Notes: generated by a model from the letters alone, not told the origin. 64,000 bases of DNA from Hymenobacter daecheongensis DSM 21074 (GCF_900141805.1 NZ_FQYN01000003.1:62001-126000), one strand, 5' to 3'. Counted from the stretch's first letter, positions 42,463-51,632 are shown. Program-made: numbers and translations.

Positions 42463-43917
42463 ATGCCGATTCAACTAGCCCACGCCGCCACGCTGCCCGC
42501 CCACGCCGATTCCGTGTTTCTGCTGCCGGCCGGCACCACCCAGCTCCCCGCCCAGCTGGCCGACCTGCACGAGGCCTCCCGGAAGTACGTTACCGAGCAG
42601 CTGGCCGCTGACAGTAAGCTCATTACGGTCAACCACTATTCGCACCGGCACTACTTCGTGGTGGCCAGCGCCAAAGGGTCGGCGCACCTGATTGCCGAAG
42701 CCATGCGCAAAAGCGGCCACCAGTTGCACGCGCTGCTCAAGGCCGATAAAGTAACCGAGCTGTACGTGGAGGACCTCTCGGAAAGCGCAGATGGAGCGTT
42801 GGCCCTGGCTTTGGCCGAAGGCATTTACCTCTCGGCCTACGAGTTTGAGGGCTACAAAACCGACGAGAAATCGAAGAAGCCGGCCGCACTGACGCGGGTG
42901 CTGCTCACGGGCGCGGCCTCGGCCGAAGCCATTCAGGAGTTGGACTACCTGCTGCAGGGCGTGTGCCTGGCCCGCGACCTGATCAACGCCCCGCTCAACA
43001 AGCTCAATGCCACGCAATTCGCCGAGCGCATGGCCGAAGCCGGCGACGCGGCCGGCTACCAGACCGAAATCTTCGACCTGCCCCGCATCGAAGCCCTGCG
43101 CATGGGCGGCCTGCTGGCCGTGAACCTGGGCAGCCCCGAGCCGCCTACCTTCACCATTATGGAGTGGAAGCCCGAAAACGCCCGCAACAGCCAGCCTTAC
43201 GTGCTGGTAGGCAAGGGCGTGGTGTTCGATACCGGCGGCCTGAGCCTGAAGCCCACGCCCGGCTCGATGGACATGATGAAGTGTGACATGTCGGGCGGCG
43301 CGGCCGTGACCGGCGTGCTGTATGCGCTGGCGAAGAACAAGGTGCCCATCCACGTCATCGGCCTGGTGCCGGCCACCGACAACCGCCCCGGCGGCATGGC
43401 CTACGTGCCCGGCGACGTGCTGACCATGTACAGCGGCCTGACCGTGGAAGTGCTCAACACCGACGCCGAAGGACGCCTGATTCTGGCCGACGCGCTGGCC
43501 TTCGCCAAAAAGTACGAGCCTGCCCTGGTGGTTGATATTGCCACGCTCACCGGCTCAGCGGCCCGCGCCATCGGCAAGGAAGGTATCGTGGGTATGGGCA
43601 CCGCCGACGAGGTGCAGCTCTTGGCCCTCAAGCAGGCCGGCAACCGGGTGCACGAGCGGGTGGTTGAGTTCCCGCTCTGGGACGAGTACGCCGAGCACAT
43701 CAAGTCCGACATTGCCGACATCAACAACCTGGGCAAGGCCGAAGCCGGGGCCATTTCGGCCGGCAAGTTCCTGGAGCGCTTCACCGAAGGCACGCCCTGG
43801 ATTCACCTCGACATTGCCGGCCCCGCCTACCTCACCGCCCCCGACTCCTACCGCGGCAAAGGCGGCACCGGCACCAGCGTGCGCCTGCTGTATGATTTTT
43901 TGAAAAACCAGGAGTAA
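42463..43917 (+). CDS. pepA: Leucyl aminopeptidase, M17 family
   Basis: A 484-residue cytosolic enzyme. The ATG at 42463 (MPIQLAHAATL) is preferred to one 8 codons upstream. The C-terminal catalytic domain has VLVGKGVVFDTGGLSLKP with the active-site Lys and first metal Asp, MKCDMSGGAAV, and NTDAEGRLILADAL with the Asp/Glu metal ligands and Arg. It is a hexameric di-zinc peptidase removing N-terminal residues in protein turnover. A TACCTTGC box, close to the -7 consensus, lies upstream at 42422. Confidence 0.96.
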   Translation: MPIQLAHAATLPAHADSVFLLPAGTTQLPAQLADLHEASRKYVTEQLAADSKLITVNHYSHRHYFVVASAKGSAHLIAEAMRKSGHQLHALLKADKVTELYVEDLSESADGALALALAEGIYLSAYEFEGYKTDEKSKKPAALTRVLLTGAASAEAIQELDYLLQGVCLARDLINAPLNKLNATQFAERMAEAGDAAGYQTEIFDLPRIEALRMGGLLAVNLGSPEPPTFTIMEWKPENARNSQPYVLVGKGVVFDTGGLSLKPTPGSMDMMKCDMSGGAAVTGVLYALAKNKVPIHVIGLVPATDNRPGGMAYVPGDVLTMYSGLTVEVLNTDAEGRLILADALAFAKKYEPALVVDIATLTGSAARAIGKEGIVGMGTADEVQLLALKQAGNRVHERVVEFPLWDEYAEHIKSDIADINNLGKAEAGAISAGKFLERFTEGTPWIHLDIAGPAYLTAPDSYRGKGGTGTSVRLLYDFLKNQE

Positions 43918-43922
43918 TCGTT

Positions 43923-44010
43923 GTCATGCTGAGCTTGTCGAAGCATCTCTACCGCTTCGTTGAGCAACTCAGGTGAAGCGGGAGAGATGCTTCGACAAGC
44001 TCAGCATGAC
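43923..44010. repeat. Inverted repeat, family GTCATGCTGAGCTTGTCGAA, copy 3
   Basis: Arms at 43923-43958 and 43975-44010 are 36 bases with one mismatch. It sits between pepA and pdxA on the same strand. The loop differs from copies 1 and 2. Confidence 0.9.
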
Positions 44011-44036
44011 GTTCTTATATAAGCACCATCCACCAC

Positions 44037-45095
44037 ATGACCACTCTTCCCCGCCTCGGTATTTCAGTCGGCGACCTGGCCGGCATTGGGCCGGAAATCA
44101 TCTATAAAACTCTGCTCGACAGCCGCCTGCTCAAATACTGCACGCCTGTGGTGTATGGCACGGCCACAGTGCTGTTCGATGATTTTCCCGTCGAGCCGCA
44201 GGCCGAGCAGCTTACGTTCCGCCAAGTGCGCGAAGCCGCGGATATTGCTGCCGGCAAGCTGAACGCCGTGACCTGCTGGGAAGACGATTTCGCCCTCACG
44301 CCCGGCCAGCCCTCCGAGGCCTCCGGCCGCGCCGCCCGCCAGTCGCTGCTGGCCGCCGCCCGCGACCTGAAAGAGGGCCTGCTCGATGCTCTCGTCACCG
44401 CCCCCATCAGCAAGGAAAACACCCAGGCCGACGACTTCCGCTACCCCGGCCACACCGAGTTTCTGACCAGCTTTTTCGGGGCTCCTGAGAGCCTGATGCT
44501 GCTGGCCAGCGAGGAGCTGCGCGTGGCCACCGCCACCGGCCACATTCCGCTGAAAGACGTGCCGGCCCGGCTCACCAAGGAGTTGCTGGTAGCCAAATTG
44601 CGCATCCTGCTCAAGTCGTTAAAGCTGGATTTTGGCATTGATAAGCCCCGCGTGGCGGTGCTCGGTCTGAACCCCCACGCCGGCGAAAATGGCCTGCTGG
44701 GCACGGAGGAAGCTACGCTGGTGAATCCCGTCATCCAGCAGTTTCAGCAGGAAGGCCACCTCGTGTACGGCACGTTTCCGGCCGATGGCTACTTCGGCAC
44801 CGCCCAGTTCCGCAAGTTCGACGCTACGCTGGCACTCTACCACGACCAGGGCCTGATTCCGTTCAAAACGCTGGCTTTCGAGCGCGGGGTCAACTTCACG
44901 GCCGGCCTGCCCGTCATCCGCACCTCCCCCGACCACGGCACGGCCTACAGCCTCGCTGGGCAGTTCAAGGCCGATGAAACGTCGTTCCGCGAAGCCGTGT
45001 ATATGGCCTGCGACCTGGTGCAGCAGCGTAACCGCTACGCCGGCCTCAAGCCCCTCATTCCCGGTGCCCAGCCGCGCCGGGAGCGGCAGGACTGA
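44037..45095 (+). CDS. pdxA: 4-hydroxythreonine-4-phosphate dehydrogenase PdxA
   Basis: A 352-residue enzyme of the pyridoxal phosphate pathway. The start MTTLPRLGISVGDLAGIGPEI is the family N-terminus. PISKENTQADDFRYPGHTEFL carries a metal-binding His, and ALYHDQGLIPFKTLAFERGVNFTAGLPVIRTSPDHGTA (seen in pieces) holds the two others. It oxidises 4-phosphohydroxy-L-threonine using NAD; the product couples with PdxJ. No pdxJ is nearby. It is monocistronic. Confidence 0.97.
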   Translation: MTTLPRLGISVGDLAGIGPEIIYKTLLDSRLLKYCTPVVYGTATVLFDDFPVEPQAEQLTFRQVREAADIAAGKLNAVTCWEDDFALTPGQPSEASGRAARQSLLAAARDLKEGLLDALVTAPISKENTQADDFRYPGHTEFLTSFFGAPESLMLLASEELRVATATGHIPLKDVPARLTKELLVAKLRILLKSLKLDFGIDKPRVAVLGLNPHAGENGLLGTEEATLVNPVIQQFQQEGHLVYGTFPADGYFGTAQFRKFDATLALYHDQGLIPFKTLAFERGVNFTAGLPVIRTSPDHGTAYSLAGQFKADETSFREAVYMACDLVQQRNRYAGLKPLIPGAQPRRERQD

Positions 45096-45171
45096 GCCGC
45101 CCCAGGGATTTCGTTTCAGGATACATTCTTTCCAAAAATGAAATTTTGTTGGCGCTTTCAAAACTATGCCG

Positions 45172-45179
45172 TAGGTTTG
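45172..45179 (+). promoter_or_regulatory. Candidate promoter TTG-N20-TAGGTTTG
   Basis: TAGGTTTG matches TAnnTTTG, with a TTG at 45149-45151 exactly 20 bases upstream, close to the usual -33/-7 spacing. It serves the HTH gene at 45236. A small hairpin AAAGCCG/CGGCTTT (45187-45211) lies between it and the ATG and could act as an attenuator. Confidence 0.5.
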
Positions 45180-45235
45180 CAGTCCCAAAGCCGGTGTAGC
45201 CCATCGGCTTTGCTTTTGCTGCTTTCCTCGTTTCC

Positions 45236-45601
45236 ATGCTCCAGACTCCCGCCGACTACCGTACTGCCCTGCGCCGCCTCGATGCGCTGGTAGCCGCGGG
45301 CGTAGACGGCAACGCCGCCCTGGAAACCGAGTTTCGGGAGCTGATCATGGCCCTGGATGTGTATGAAAGCAAGCTCGGACTGCTGCCCATTCCCAATCTG
45401 CCGACCTCGCTGGCCGAAATGATTGAGCTGAAGCGGCAGCAGATGCGCCTCAAGCAGAAGGATCTGGCCGAGCTGCTGGAAGTGCCCGCCAGCCGCCTCT
45501 CCCAGATTCTGAGCGGCAAGCGCCGCGTCACGCTCGACTTGGCCAAGCGCCTGTATGAGCGGCTGGGCATACCTTCCGATTTCATTCTAAAAAACGCCTA
45601 G
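45236..45601 (+). CDS. HigA-like XRE-family antitoxin/regulator
   Basis: A 121-residue protein. The first half (LETEFRELIMALDVYESK) is the helical lead typical of HigA-type antitoxins of the type with ALEF/YEEL segments. Residues 55-117 are an XRE helix-turn-helix (LAEMIELKRQQMRLKQKDLAELLEVPASRLSQILSGKRRVTLDL). No HigB toxin ORF fits in the 140 bases upstream or the 50 bases downstream, so it appears to be an orphan antitoxin or an independent repressor. A palindromic operator was not evident beyond the hairpin noted at the promoter. Confidence 0.86.
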   Translation: MLQTPADYRTALRRLDALVAAGVDGNAALETEFRELIMALDVYESKLGLLPIPNLPTSLAEMIELKRQQMRLKQKDLAELLEVPASRLSQILSGKRRVTLDLAKRLYERLGIPSDFILKNA

Positions 45602-45649
45602 CCTACGGCCCGCAGCAGCCGCCACTTTTCAAAAACGGGGAAATCGTAC

Positions 45650-45657
45650 TACTTTTG
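45650..45657 (+). promoter_or_regulatory. Candidate -7 promoter TACTTTTG of the DUF177-rpmF operon
   Basis: TACTTTTG matches TAnnTTTG and lies 21 bases before the GTG at 45679. Because the box covers an alternative TTG at 45655, it supports the GTG as the true start. Confidence 0.55.
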
Positions 45658-45678
45658 CCCCCTATTACCCACTCCGCC

Positions 45679-46212
45679 GTGAAGAAGGACTCACAATACG
45701 ATCTGGCCATTGCCAAGCTGGCTTTCAAAACGCACCACTTTGCGTTTGAGCTGGATCGTGCCTTTTTTGTCCAGTTCGAGCAAAACCTGGTGCAGGATGG
45801 CAACCTCCACGCCGACGTGGCGCTGACCAAAACCGACCGCCTCATCACGCTGGATTTTCACATTACGGGCACCGTGCGCCTGATCTGCGACCGGAGCCTG
45901 GACGAGTTCGACCAGCCCCTCGACATTACGGAGCAGCTGCTGGTACGCTACGGCGACCGGGAGCTGGAGCTGGACGACAACGTGCTGCAAATCACGCCCG
46001 AAACCCAGACGCTGCCCATCGCCCAGCATCTGTTCGACTACATCGGGCTGGCGCTGCCCATGAAGAAGCTGCACCCACGCTTCCAGAACGAGCCCGACGA
46101 AAACCCCGAATCCGACAGCAAGCTCATCTTCACCACCCGCCAGCCCGGCGACAGCGACGAGGATGACGATGCCGGCGACCCGCGCTGGGACGCGCTGCGC
46201 AACCTGAATTAA
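45679..46212 (+). CDS. YceD/DUF177 family protein
   Basis: A 177-residue protein from a GTG at 45679 (VKKDSQYDLAIAKLAFKTHHF). It matches the DUF177 family: VALTKTDRLITLDFHITGTVRLICDRSLDEFDQPL, then a conserved LLVRYGD and an acidic, disordered C-terminus. Family members lie before rpmF in most bacteria, and the E. coli homologue YceD binds 23S rRNA and affects ribosome assembly. Here rpmF follows after 58 bases. The zinc-type Cys pair of some members is reduced to a single Cys. Confidence 0.9.
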   Translation: MKKDSQYDLAIAKLAFKTHHFAFELDRAFFVQFEQNLVQDGNLHADVALTKTDRLITLDFHITGTVRLICDRSLDEFDQPLDITEQLLVRYGDRELELDDNVLQITPETQTLPIAQHLFDYIGLALPMKKLHPRFQNEPDENPESDSKLIFTTRQPGDSDEDDDAGDPRWDALRNLN

Positions 46213-46270
46213 GCGCTTGCCGGTTTTTCAATTCAACATTTAACATTCAACATTCATAATTTCCTGACTC

Positions 46271-46495
46271 ATGGCACATCCTAAACGCCGGACATCCAAA
46301 ACCCGCCGCGACAAACGTCGCACCCACCACCAGCTGACCCCGAAGGCCGTAACGATGTGCGCCAACACGGGCGAGCTGCACCTGCGTCACAAGGCCTACG
46401 TAGTGGACGGCGACCTGTACCTGCACGGTAAAGTAGCCATTAAGGACTATGCTCCCGTAGCTGCCGCCGCTCCAGCCGCTTCCGACGAAGAATAA
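46271..46495 (+). CDS. rpmF: 50S ribosomal protein L32
   Basis: A 74-residue basic protein. MAHPKRRTSKTRRDKRRTHHQL is the L32 N-terminus. Only one Cys (C30) remains of the zinc-binding set, as in the Zn-independent C- form. The C-terminus is extended by Ala-rich and acidic residues (PVAAAAPAASDEE), common in Bacteroidota. It lies between DUF177 and plsX as usual. Confidence 0.97.
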   Translation: MAHPKRRTSKTRRDKRRTHHQLTPKAVTMCANTGELHLRHKAYVVDGDLYLHGKVAIKDYAPVAAAAPAASDEE

Positions 46496-46557
46496 GCTTC
46501 GTCTGGCCGGCAGCCCCGGCCCTTCTTCCCGACTCCGTACTCCTTGATACCTCGTAC

Positions 46558-47499
46558 ATGAAGATAGCCCTGGACGCAATGGGGGGTGATTTCGCTCCCC
46601 AAGCTGCCGTCGATGGCGCGGTGCTGGCAGCGGCAAAGCTCGCCGGCAAAGCTCAGATTGTGCTCATCGGCCAGGAAGAGGCCGTCCGGCCCCTGCTCCA
46701 GCAGCACGGGGCCGCGGCGGCCAGCCTGGAGCTGGTGCACGCCACCCAGATCATTGAGATGGGCGAGCATCCGGCCAAAGCTTACCAGCAAAAGCAGGAC
46801 TCGAGCATTGCCGTGGGCTACCGGATGCTGCACGCCGGCGAAGTAGAAGCCTTCTGCTCGGCCGGCAACACGGGCGCGATGCTCGTGGGGGCCATGTTCA
46901 GCGTGAAGCCCGTTTCGGGCGTGCTGCGCCCAGCCATTGCCAACTTCACCCCGAAGCTGGCCGGTGGCTACGGCATCCTGCTGGATGTGGGAGCCAATGC
47001 CGAATGCAAGCCCGAAATGCTGGAGCAGTTCGGCGAGCTGGGCTCCCTCTACGCCCAATACGTGCTGGGCATTGCCCGCCCGAAAGTGGGCCTGATGAGC
47101 CTGGGCGAAGAGGAAGGCAAAGGCACCACCGTCACGCAGGCCGCGCACCAGCTGCTGAAAGTGAACCCCCATATTCACTTTATTGGCAATATCGAAGGCC
47201 GCGACCTGTTCAACGACAAGGCCGACGTGGTGATCTGCGACGGCTACACGGGCAATGTGCTGCTGAAAATGGCCGAGTCGATCTACGAGATTCTCGATGC
47301 CAAGCAGATGCACGACCCGTTTTTCGACAAGTTCAACTACGAGGCCATTGGTGGCAGCCCCATTCTGGGCATCAACGACAACGCCATCATCGGCCACGGC
47401 GTGAGCACGCCGCTGGCCATCTGCAACATGCTATTGCAGGGTTACCAAATGGCCGAATCCGGCATCGCGGATCAGATAAAATCTACTTTCAAGTCTTAG
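46558..47499 (+). CDS. plsX: Phosphate acyltransferase PlsX
   Basis: A 313-residue enzyme. MKIALDAMGGDFAP is the family signature start; EAFCSAGNTGAMLVGAMF and VDVGANAECKPE (LDVGANAECK here) are further conserved blocks. It converts acyl-ACP to acyl-phosphate, the donor for PlsY in phospholipid synthesis, at the membrane surface. Between rpmF and fabH, it is in the classic order and likely co-transcribed. Confidence 0.97.
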   Translation: MKIALDAMGGDFAPQAAVDGAVLAAAKLAGKAQIVLIGQEEAVRPLLQQHGAAAASLELVHATQIIEMGEHPAKAYQQKQDSSIAVGYRMLHAGEVEAFCSAGNTGAMLVGAMFSVKPVSGVLRPAIANFTPKLAGGYGILLDVGANAECKPEMLEQFGELGSLYAQYVLGIARPKVGLMSLGEEEGKGTTVTQAAHQLLKVNPHIHFIGNIEGRDLFNDKADVVICDGYTGNVLLKMAESIYEILDAKQMHDPFFDKFNYEAIGGSPILGINDNAIIGHGVSTPLAICNMLLQGYQMAESGIADQIKSTFKS

Positions 47500-47552
47500 T
47501 CTTAGGTCAGCCTGCGCCCGCCGCGGGCTGACTTTCGTTTCTGCGTGTTCCC

Positions 47553-48566
47553 ATGAAAATCACTGCCGCCGTTACCGGAGTGGGCTCCTACGTGCCCGAC
47601 TACGTGCTGACCAATGCTGAACTGGAAAAGATGGTAGACACCACCGACGAGTGGATTACTACCCGCACCGGCATCAAGGAACGGCGCATTTTGAAGGGCG
47701 AAAACCAAGGCACCTCCGTCATGGGTATCAAGGCTGTGCAGTTGCTGCTGGACAAAACCGGCACCAACGCCACTGATATCGACCTGCTGATTTGCGCTAC
47801 TACAACGCCTGACATGGTATTTCCAGCAACGGCCAACATTATCTCAGCTGGCGTGGGAGCTGCTAACGCCTTCAGCTTTGACATGCAGGCCGCTTGCTCG
47901 GGGTTTCTGTTTGCCTTGGCTACCGGGGCCCAGTATATCCAGAGCGGTATGTATCGAAAGGTAATCGTAGTGGGGGCGGATAAGATGTCGTCCATCGTGG
48001 ACTATACGGACCGCGCCAATTGCATCATTTTCGGCGACGGCGCCGGTTGTGTCTTGCTGGAGCCCAGCACCGACGGCTTAGGCCTTCTTGACCAAGTGCT
48101 GCGTACTGATGGTACCGGCGAACAATATCTCTACCAAAAAGCTGGAGGTAGCCGCCGGCCGCCATCAGCGGAAACGGTAGCAAATCGGGAGCACTTCTTA
48201 TACCAGGAAGGCGCCACGGTGTTCAAATTTGCCGTGACCAACATGGCTAATGTGGCCGCCCAAGTGATGGAACGCAACCACCTCACCAATGACGATGTGG
48301 CGTTCCTAGTACCCCACCAAGCCAACAAGCGCATCATCGATGCTACCGCCAACCGCATGGGCGTGGGGCCGGAGAAGGTGATGCTCAACATTCAGCGCTA
48401 CGGCAACACTACCAACGGCACCATTCCGCTGTGCCTGGCCGACTACGAGCAGCAGCTGCGCAAGGGCGATAATTTGATTCTGGCGGCCTTTGGCGGCGGT
48501 TTCACCTGGGGTTCCATCTTCCTTAAGTGGGCCTACGACCCGAAACCTGATCCGCAAACCGTATAA
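47553..48566 (+). CDS. fabH: 3-oxoacyl-ACP synthase III FabH
   Basis: A 337-residue condensing enzyme. The catalytic triad is C115 (QAACSGF), H255 (PHQANKR) and N285 ([10 protein letters not shown]). It joins acetyl-CoA and malonyl-ACP to initiate fatty acid synthesis. It lies 53 bases after plsX. The C-terminal [17 protein letters not shown] is the family tail. A terminator-like hairpin follows at 48611. Confidence 0.97.
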   Translation: MKITAAVTGVGSYVPDYVLTNAELEKMVDTTDEWITTRTGIKERRILKGENQGTSVMGIKAVQLLLDKTGTNATDIDLLICATTTPDMVFPATANIISAGVGAANAFSFDMQAACSGFLFALATGAQYIQSGMYRKVIVVGADKMSSIVDYTDRANCIIFGDGAGCVLLEPSTDGLGLLDQVLRTDGTGEQYLYQKAGGSRRPPSAETVANREHFLYQEGATVFKFAVTNMANVAAQVMERNHLTNDDVAFLVPHQANKRIIDATANRMGVGPEKVMLNIQRYGNTTNGTIPLCLADYEQQLRKGDNLILAAFGGGFTWGSIFLKWAYDPKPDPQTV

Positions 48567-48610
48567 TGAACGGGCCAAACGCGGAAAACTCCTATACTTG
48601 CATTCCCGAC

Positions 48611-48648
48611 GAGCCGCCCCGCCACCTTCCGGGACGGCTCTTTTCTTT
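48611..48648 (+). terminator. Probable terminator after fabH
   Basis: GAGCCGCCCCG pairs with CGGGACGGCTC (one mismatch) and is followed by TTTTCTTT. A TATACTTG -7-like box at 48593-48600 lies just before it, so it could also be a leader attenuator for efp. Confidence 0.7.
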
Positions 48649-48650
48649 GA

Positions 48651-48754
48651 ATTAAAAATTAAAAATGAAGAATTAAGAATTGGTGCCCTACTAAGCTCCG
48701 GCATTCGGGCGCACCAGTCAAGATTTTTAATTTTTAATTCCCAATTTTTAATTC
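48651..48754. repeat. AT-rich inverted repeat, family ATTAAAAATT
   Basis: ATTAAAAATTAAAAATGAAG (48651-48670) and its approximate complement TTTTTAATTTTTAATTCCC (48724-48742) flank a GC-rich centre. The stretch near 41256-41284 (ATTAAAAATTGAGAATTAAA) belongs to the same family. Confidence 0.7.
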
Positions 48755-48769
48755 CTCCCTCCCACCACA

Positions 48770-49333
48770 ATGGCCACTACCGCAGACTTTCGCAACGGAC
48801 TGGTACTTGAGTACAACAATGACCTGTACGTCATTACCGAATTCCAGCACGTAAAGCCGGGCAAGGGTCCGGCCTTCGTCCGCACCAAGCTCCGCAACAT
48901 CAAAACCGGCAAGGTGCTCGACAACACGTTCAACGCCGGCGTGAAAGTGACCACGGCCCGCGTAGAGCAGCGCCCGCACCAGTTCCTGTACAAGGACGAC
49001 TACGGTTACACCTTCATGGACAATGCCACTTTCGAGCAGGTTTCCTTGCCCGAAGCCATGGTGCCCTTCGCCGATTTGATGAAGGAAGGCCAGGAAGCCA
49101 CCATTCTGTTTCACGCCGAAACCGAGCAGCCCCTCACGGCCGAGCTGCCGACTACCGTGGAGCTGATGGTGACCTACACCGAGCCCGGCCTGAAAGGCGA
49201 CACGGCGACCAACACGCTCAAGCCGGCCACGGTGGAAACCGGTGCCCGGATTCAAGTGCCGCTGTTCATTGATACTGACACCAAAATTCGCGTCAAGACA
49301 AGCGACTACTCCTATGTCGAAAGAGTCAAATAA
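48770..49333 (+). CDS. efp: Elongation factor P
   Basis: A 187-residue three-domain [15 protein letters not shown] in domain 1 carries K32 at the tip of the loop, the site beta-lysylated by EpmA in many bacteria; no modification enzymes are in view. The C-terminal [12 protein letters not shown] and the end SYVERVK are typical. It relieves ribosome stalling at polyproline. It is followed by accB, 31 bases downstream of its stop, in an order often seen (efp-accB-accC). Confidence 0.98.
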   Translation: MATTADFRNGLVLEYNNDLYVITEFQHVKPGKGPAFVRTKLRNIKTGKVLDNTFNAGVKVTTARVEQRPHQFLYKDDYGYTFMDNATFEQVSLPEAMVPFADLMKEGQEATILFHAETEQPLTAELPTTVELMVTYTEPGLKGDTATNTLKPATVETGARIQVPLFIDTDTKIRVKTSDYSYVERVK

Positions 49334-49364
49334 GCAGCCGCAAAAGCCCACCTCCAGCGCCTCT

Positions 49365-49859
49365 ATGAAAGCCAAAGAACTACAGGACCTGATCGACTTC
49401 ATTGCCAAGTCGGGGTTGAACAAAGTCAACATCGAAACCGAGGAATTTAAAATCTCGGTGCAGCGCGAGCCCAACACGAAAGTGGTGAGCACCAGCTACT
49501 CGGCCGCGCCAGCCGCTGCGCAGCCCGCCGCGGCTGCTCCGGCTCCGGCCGCCGCCCCTGCCGCAGCAGCTCCGGCTCCGGCCCCAGCGGCGGCCCCGGC
49601 TCCGGCCGCCAGCGCCAGCCACATTGCGCTGAAAGCCCCGATGATTGGCACGTTTTACCGCTCCAGCAGCCCGGATTCGCCCCTATTTGTAAACGTAGGT
49701 GATATGGTGGAGAAAGGCCAAGTTATCTGCATCATCGAAGCCATGAAGCTCTTCAACGAGATTGAAGCCGAGTCATCGGGCCGCGTGGTGAAGGTGATGG
49801 TGGAAAACGCCACGCCCGTGGAGTACGACCAGCCGCTGTTCCTGATTGAGCCGATGTAA
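49365..49859 (+). CDS. accB: Biotin carboxyl carrier protein of acetyl-CoA carboxylase
   Basis: A 164-residue protein from the ATG at 49365 ([17 protein letters not shown]), the usual AccB start. An ATG at 49314 overlapping the end of efp would add 17 residues and couple the genes; this is possible. The N-terminal helix is followed by a long Ala/Pro hinge (about 48-85) and a biotinyl domain with EAMKLF, biotinylated K128. The hinge swings biotin between AccC and the carboxyltransferase. It lies next to accC, 122 bases downstream. Confidence 0.96.
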   Translation: MKAKELQDLIDFIAKSGLNKVNIETEEFKISVQREPNTKVVSTSYSAAPAAAQPAAAAPAPAAAPAAAAPAPAPAAAPAPAASASHIALKAPMIGTFYRSSSPDSPLFVNVGDMVEKGQVICIIEAMKLFNEIEAESSGRVVKVMVENATPVEYDQPLFLIEPM

Positions 49860-49864
49860 TTTTT

Positions 49865-49977
49865 TGGGGTCTTGGGGTCTTGGGGACTTAGGGTCTTGGT
49901 TTTTTGCCAACGCTTAAGTCCGCGAGGCCCTTTCCTTTTTTCGCCAAGACCCCAAGACCCTAAGACCCCAAGATCCC
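49865..49977. repeat. Inverted repeat built of GGGGTCTT units
   Basis: Four tandem GGGGTCTT-like units (49865-49899) oppose a near-complementary AAGACCCC series (49944-49977), about five mismatches in 34. It fills the gap between accB and accC and ends 4 bases before the accC ATG. Confidence 0.78.
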
Positions 49978-49981
49978 ACTC

Positions 49982-51325
49982 ATGTTCAAGAAAATACTGA
50001 TTGCCAACCGGGGCGAAATTGCGCTGCGCATTATTCGTACCTGCAAGGAAATGGGCATCAAAACGGTAGCTGTGTACTCGACGGCCGACAAGGAAAGCCT
50101 GCACGTCCGCTTCGCCGATGAGGCCGTGTGCATCGGGCCGCCGCCGAGCGCGCAGTCGTACCTGAATATCCCGTCGCTGATTGCGGCGGCCGAAATCACC
50201 AACGCCGACGCCATCCATCCGGGCTACGGCTTTCTGAGCGAAAACGCGGAATTCTCGCGCGTGTGCCAGGAAAACGGCATCAAGTTCATCGGGGCCACGG
50301 CCGAGATGATCAACAAGATGGGCGACAAGGCCTCGGCCAAAGCCACCATGATTGCCGCCGGCGTGCCCTGCATTCCCGGCTCCGTGGGCCTGCTCGACGA
50401 CTTCCAGCAGGCACTCAAAATCGCGCATAAAGTAAAATATCCGGTTATTCTGAAGGCCACGGCCGGCGGCGGCGGGCGCGGTATGCGCGTAGCCCGCACC
50501 GACGAGGAACTGGAAAAAGGCTGGAACGATGCCCGCACCGAAGCTAAAGCCGCCTTTGGCAACGACGGCCTCTACCTGGAGAAATTCGTGGAGGAGCCAC
50601 GCCACATCGAAATCCAGATTGTGGGCGACCAGTACGGCCGCGCCTGCCACCTCTCGGAGCGCGACTGCTCAATTCAGCGCCGCCACCAGAAGCTGGTGGA
50701 AGAGGCTCCGTCGCCATTCATGACCGATGAGTTGCGTGACAAGATGGGCAAGGCTGCCGTGGCCGGCGCCAGCGCCATCAACTACGAGGGCGTGGGCACC
50801 ATCGAATTCCTGGTGGATAAAAACCGGGATTTCTACTTCATGGAGATGAACACCCGCATTCAGGTGGAGCACCCCGTGACGGAGGAAATCATCAACTACG
50901 ACCTGATTAAGGAGCAGATTAAGGTAGCAGCAGGCATTCCGATTTCGGGCAACAACTACTACCCCAAGATGCACGCCATGGAGTGCCGCATCAACGCCGA
51001 GGACCCGCGCAACGGCTTCCGCCCTTCGCCCGGCAAAATCACGGTGCTGCACATTCCCGGCGGTCACGGGGTGCGCGTAGATACGCACGTATATGCCGGC
51101 TACGCCATTCCGCCGAACTACGATTCGATGATTGCCAAGCTCATCACCACGGCCCAGACCCGTGAGGAGTGCATCGTGAAGATGAAGCGGGCTTTGAGCG
51201 AGTTCGTGGTAGAAGGCGTGAGAACCACGATTCCCTTCCACCTCAAGCTCATGGACGACGAGAAGTTCAAGGAAGGCGTGTTTACCACGGCTTTCCTGGA
51301 GACGTTCGACTTTTCAAGTTTGTAA
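49982..51325 (+). CDS. accC: Biotin carboxylase subunit of acetyl-CoA carboxylase
   Basis: A 447-residue ATP-grasp enzyme. [20 protein letters not shown] is the N-terminus; the glycine-rich ATP loop [13 protein letters not shown] and the catalytic/bicarbonate region [12 protein letters not shown] are intact. It carboxylates the biotin on AccB to start fatty acid synthesis. A good terminator follows at 51347. Confidence 0.98.
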   Translation: MFKKILIANRGEIALRIIRTCKEMGIKTVAVYSTADKESLHVRFADEAVCIGPPPSAQSYLNIPSLIAAAEITNADAIHPGYGFLSENAEFSRVCQENGIKFIGATAEMINKMGDKASAKATMIAAGVPCIPGSVGLLDDFQQALKIAHKVKYPVILKATAGGGGRGMRVARTDEELEKGWNDARTEAKAAFGNDGLYLEKFVEEPRHIEIQIVGDQYGRACHLSERDCSIQRRHQKLVEEAPSPFMTDELRDKMGKAAVAGASAINYEGVGTIEFLVDKNRDFYFMEMNTRIQVEHPVTEEIINYDLIKEQIKVAAGIPISGNNYYPKMHAMECRINAEDPRNGFRPSPGKITVLHIPGGHGVRVDTHVYAGYAIPPNYDSMIAKLITTAQTREECIVKMKRALSEFVVEGVRTTIPFHLKLMDDEKFKEGVFTTAFLETFDFSSL

Positions 51326-51346
51326 AAACACGCCTATAATTAGAGC

Positions 51347-51385
51347 AACAATGCCTCACCAATTCCGGTGGGGCATCGTTGTTTC
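51347..51385 (+). terminator. Terminator of the accB-accC unit
   Basis: AACAATGCCTCACC pairs with GGTGGGGCATCGTTGTT (one bulge) about 20 bases past the accC stop; TTTC follows. Confidence 0.7.
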
Positions 51386-51398
51386 ACTTGATTGACAA

Positions 51399-51605
51399 AT
51401 GACTCAGATTATGAAATGGCGCATTCTACTCTTTCTGCTATTCTTTGGCTGGCACAATGCTTTCGCTGACTATGAGTCTATTGTAATTGCTGATCCTATT
51501 GACAACGCACAAGTAATTATTTACGGCGAAATAACATTCGTTTAAAGTAAGACTGTAACTATTATTCCTATTTTCATTTTGAAAGGCAAAGCAAATAACA
51601 AATGA
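51399..51605 (+). pseudogene. Broken small secreted-protein ORF in AT-rich scar
   Basis: From ATG at 51399 (or 51411) the frame reads MKWRILLFLLFFGWHNAFAD, a clear signal peptide, then ESIVIADPIDNAQVIIYGEI, and stops at TAA 51543-51545. The same frame then stays open, SKTVTIIPIFILKGKANNK, to TGA at 51603-51605, with similar composition. This fits a longer gene with a nonsense mutation. AT content is far above the surroundings. No family recognised. Confidence 0.5.
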
Positions 51606-51632
51606 CTAGCAGTATCGATTTTATCTACGGTT

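Noticed and set aside
46271..46495. Loss of Cys residues in L32 as damage
   Set aside because: Zn-independent L32 forms with few Cys are normal in many bacteria.
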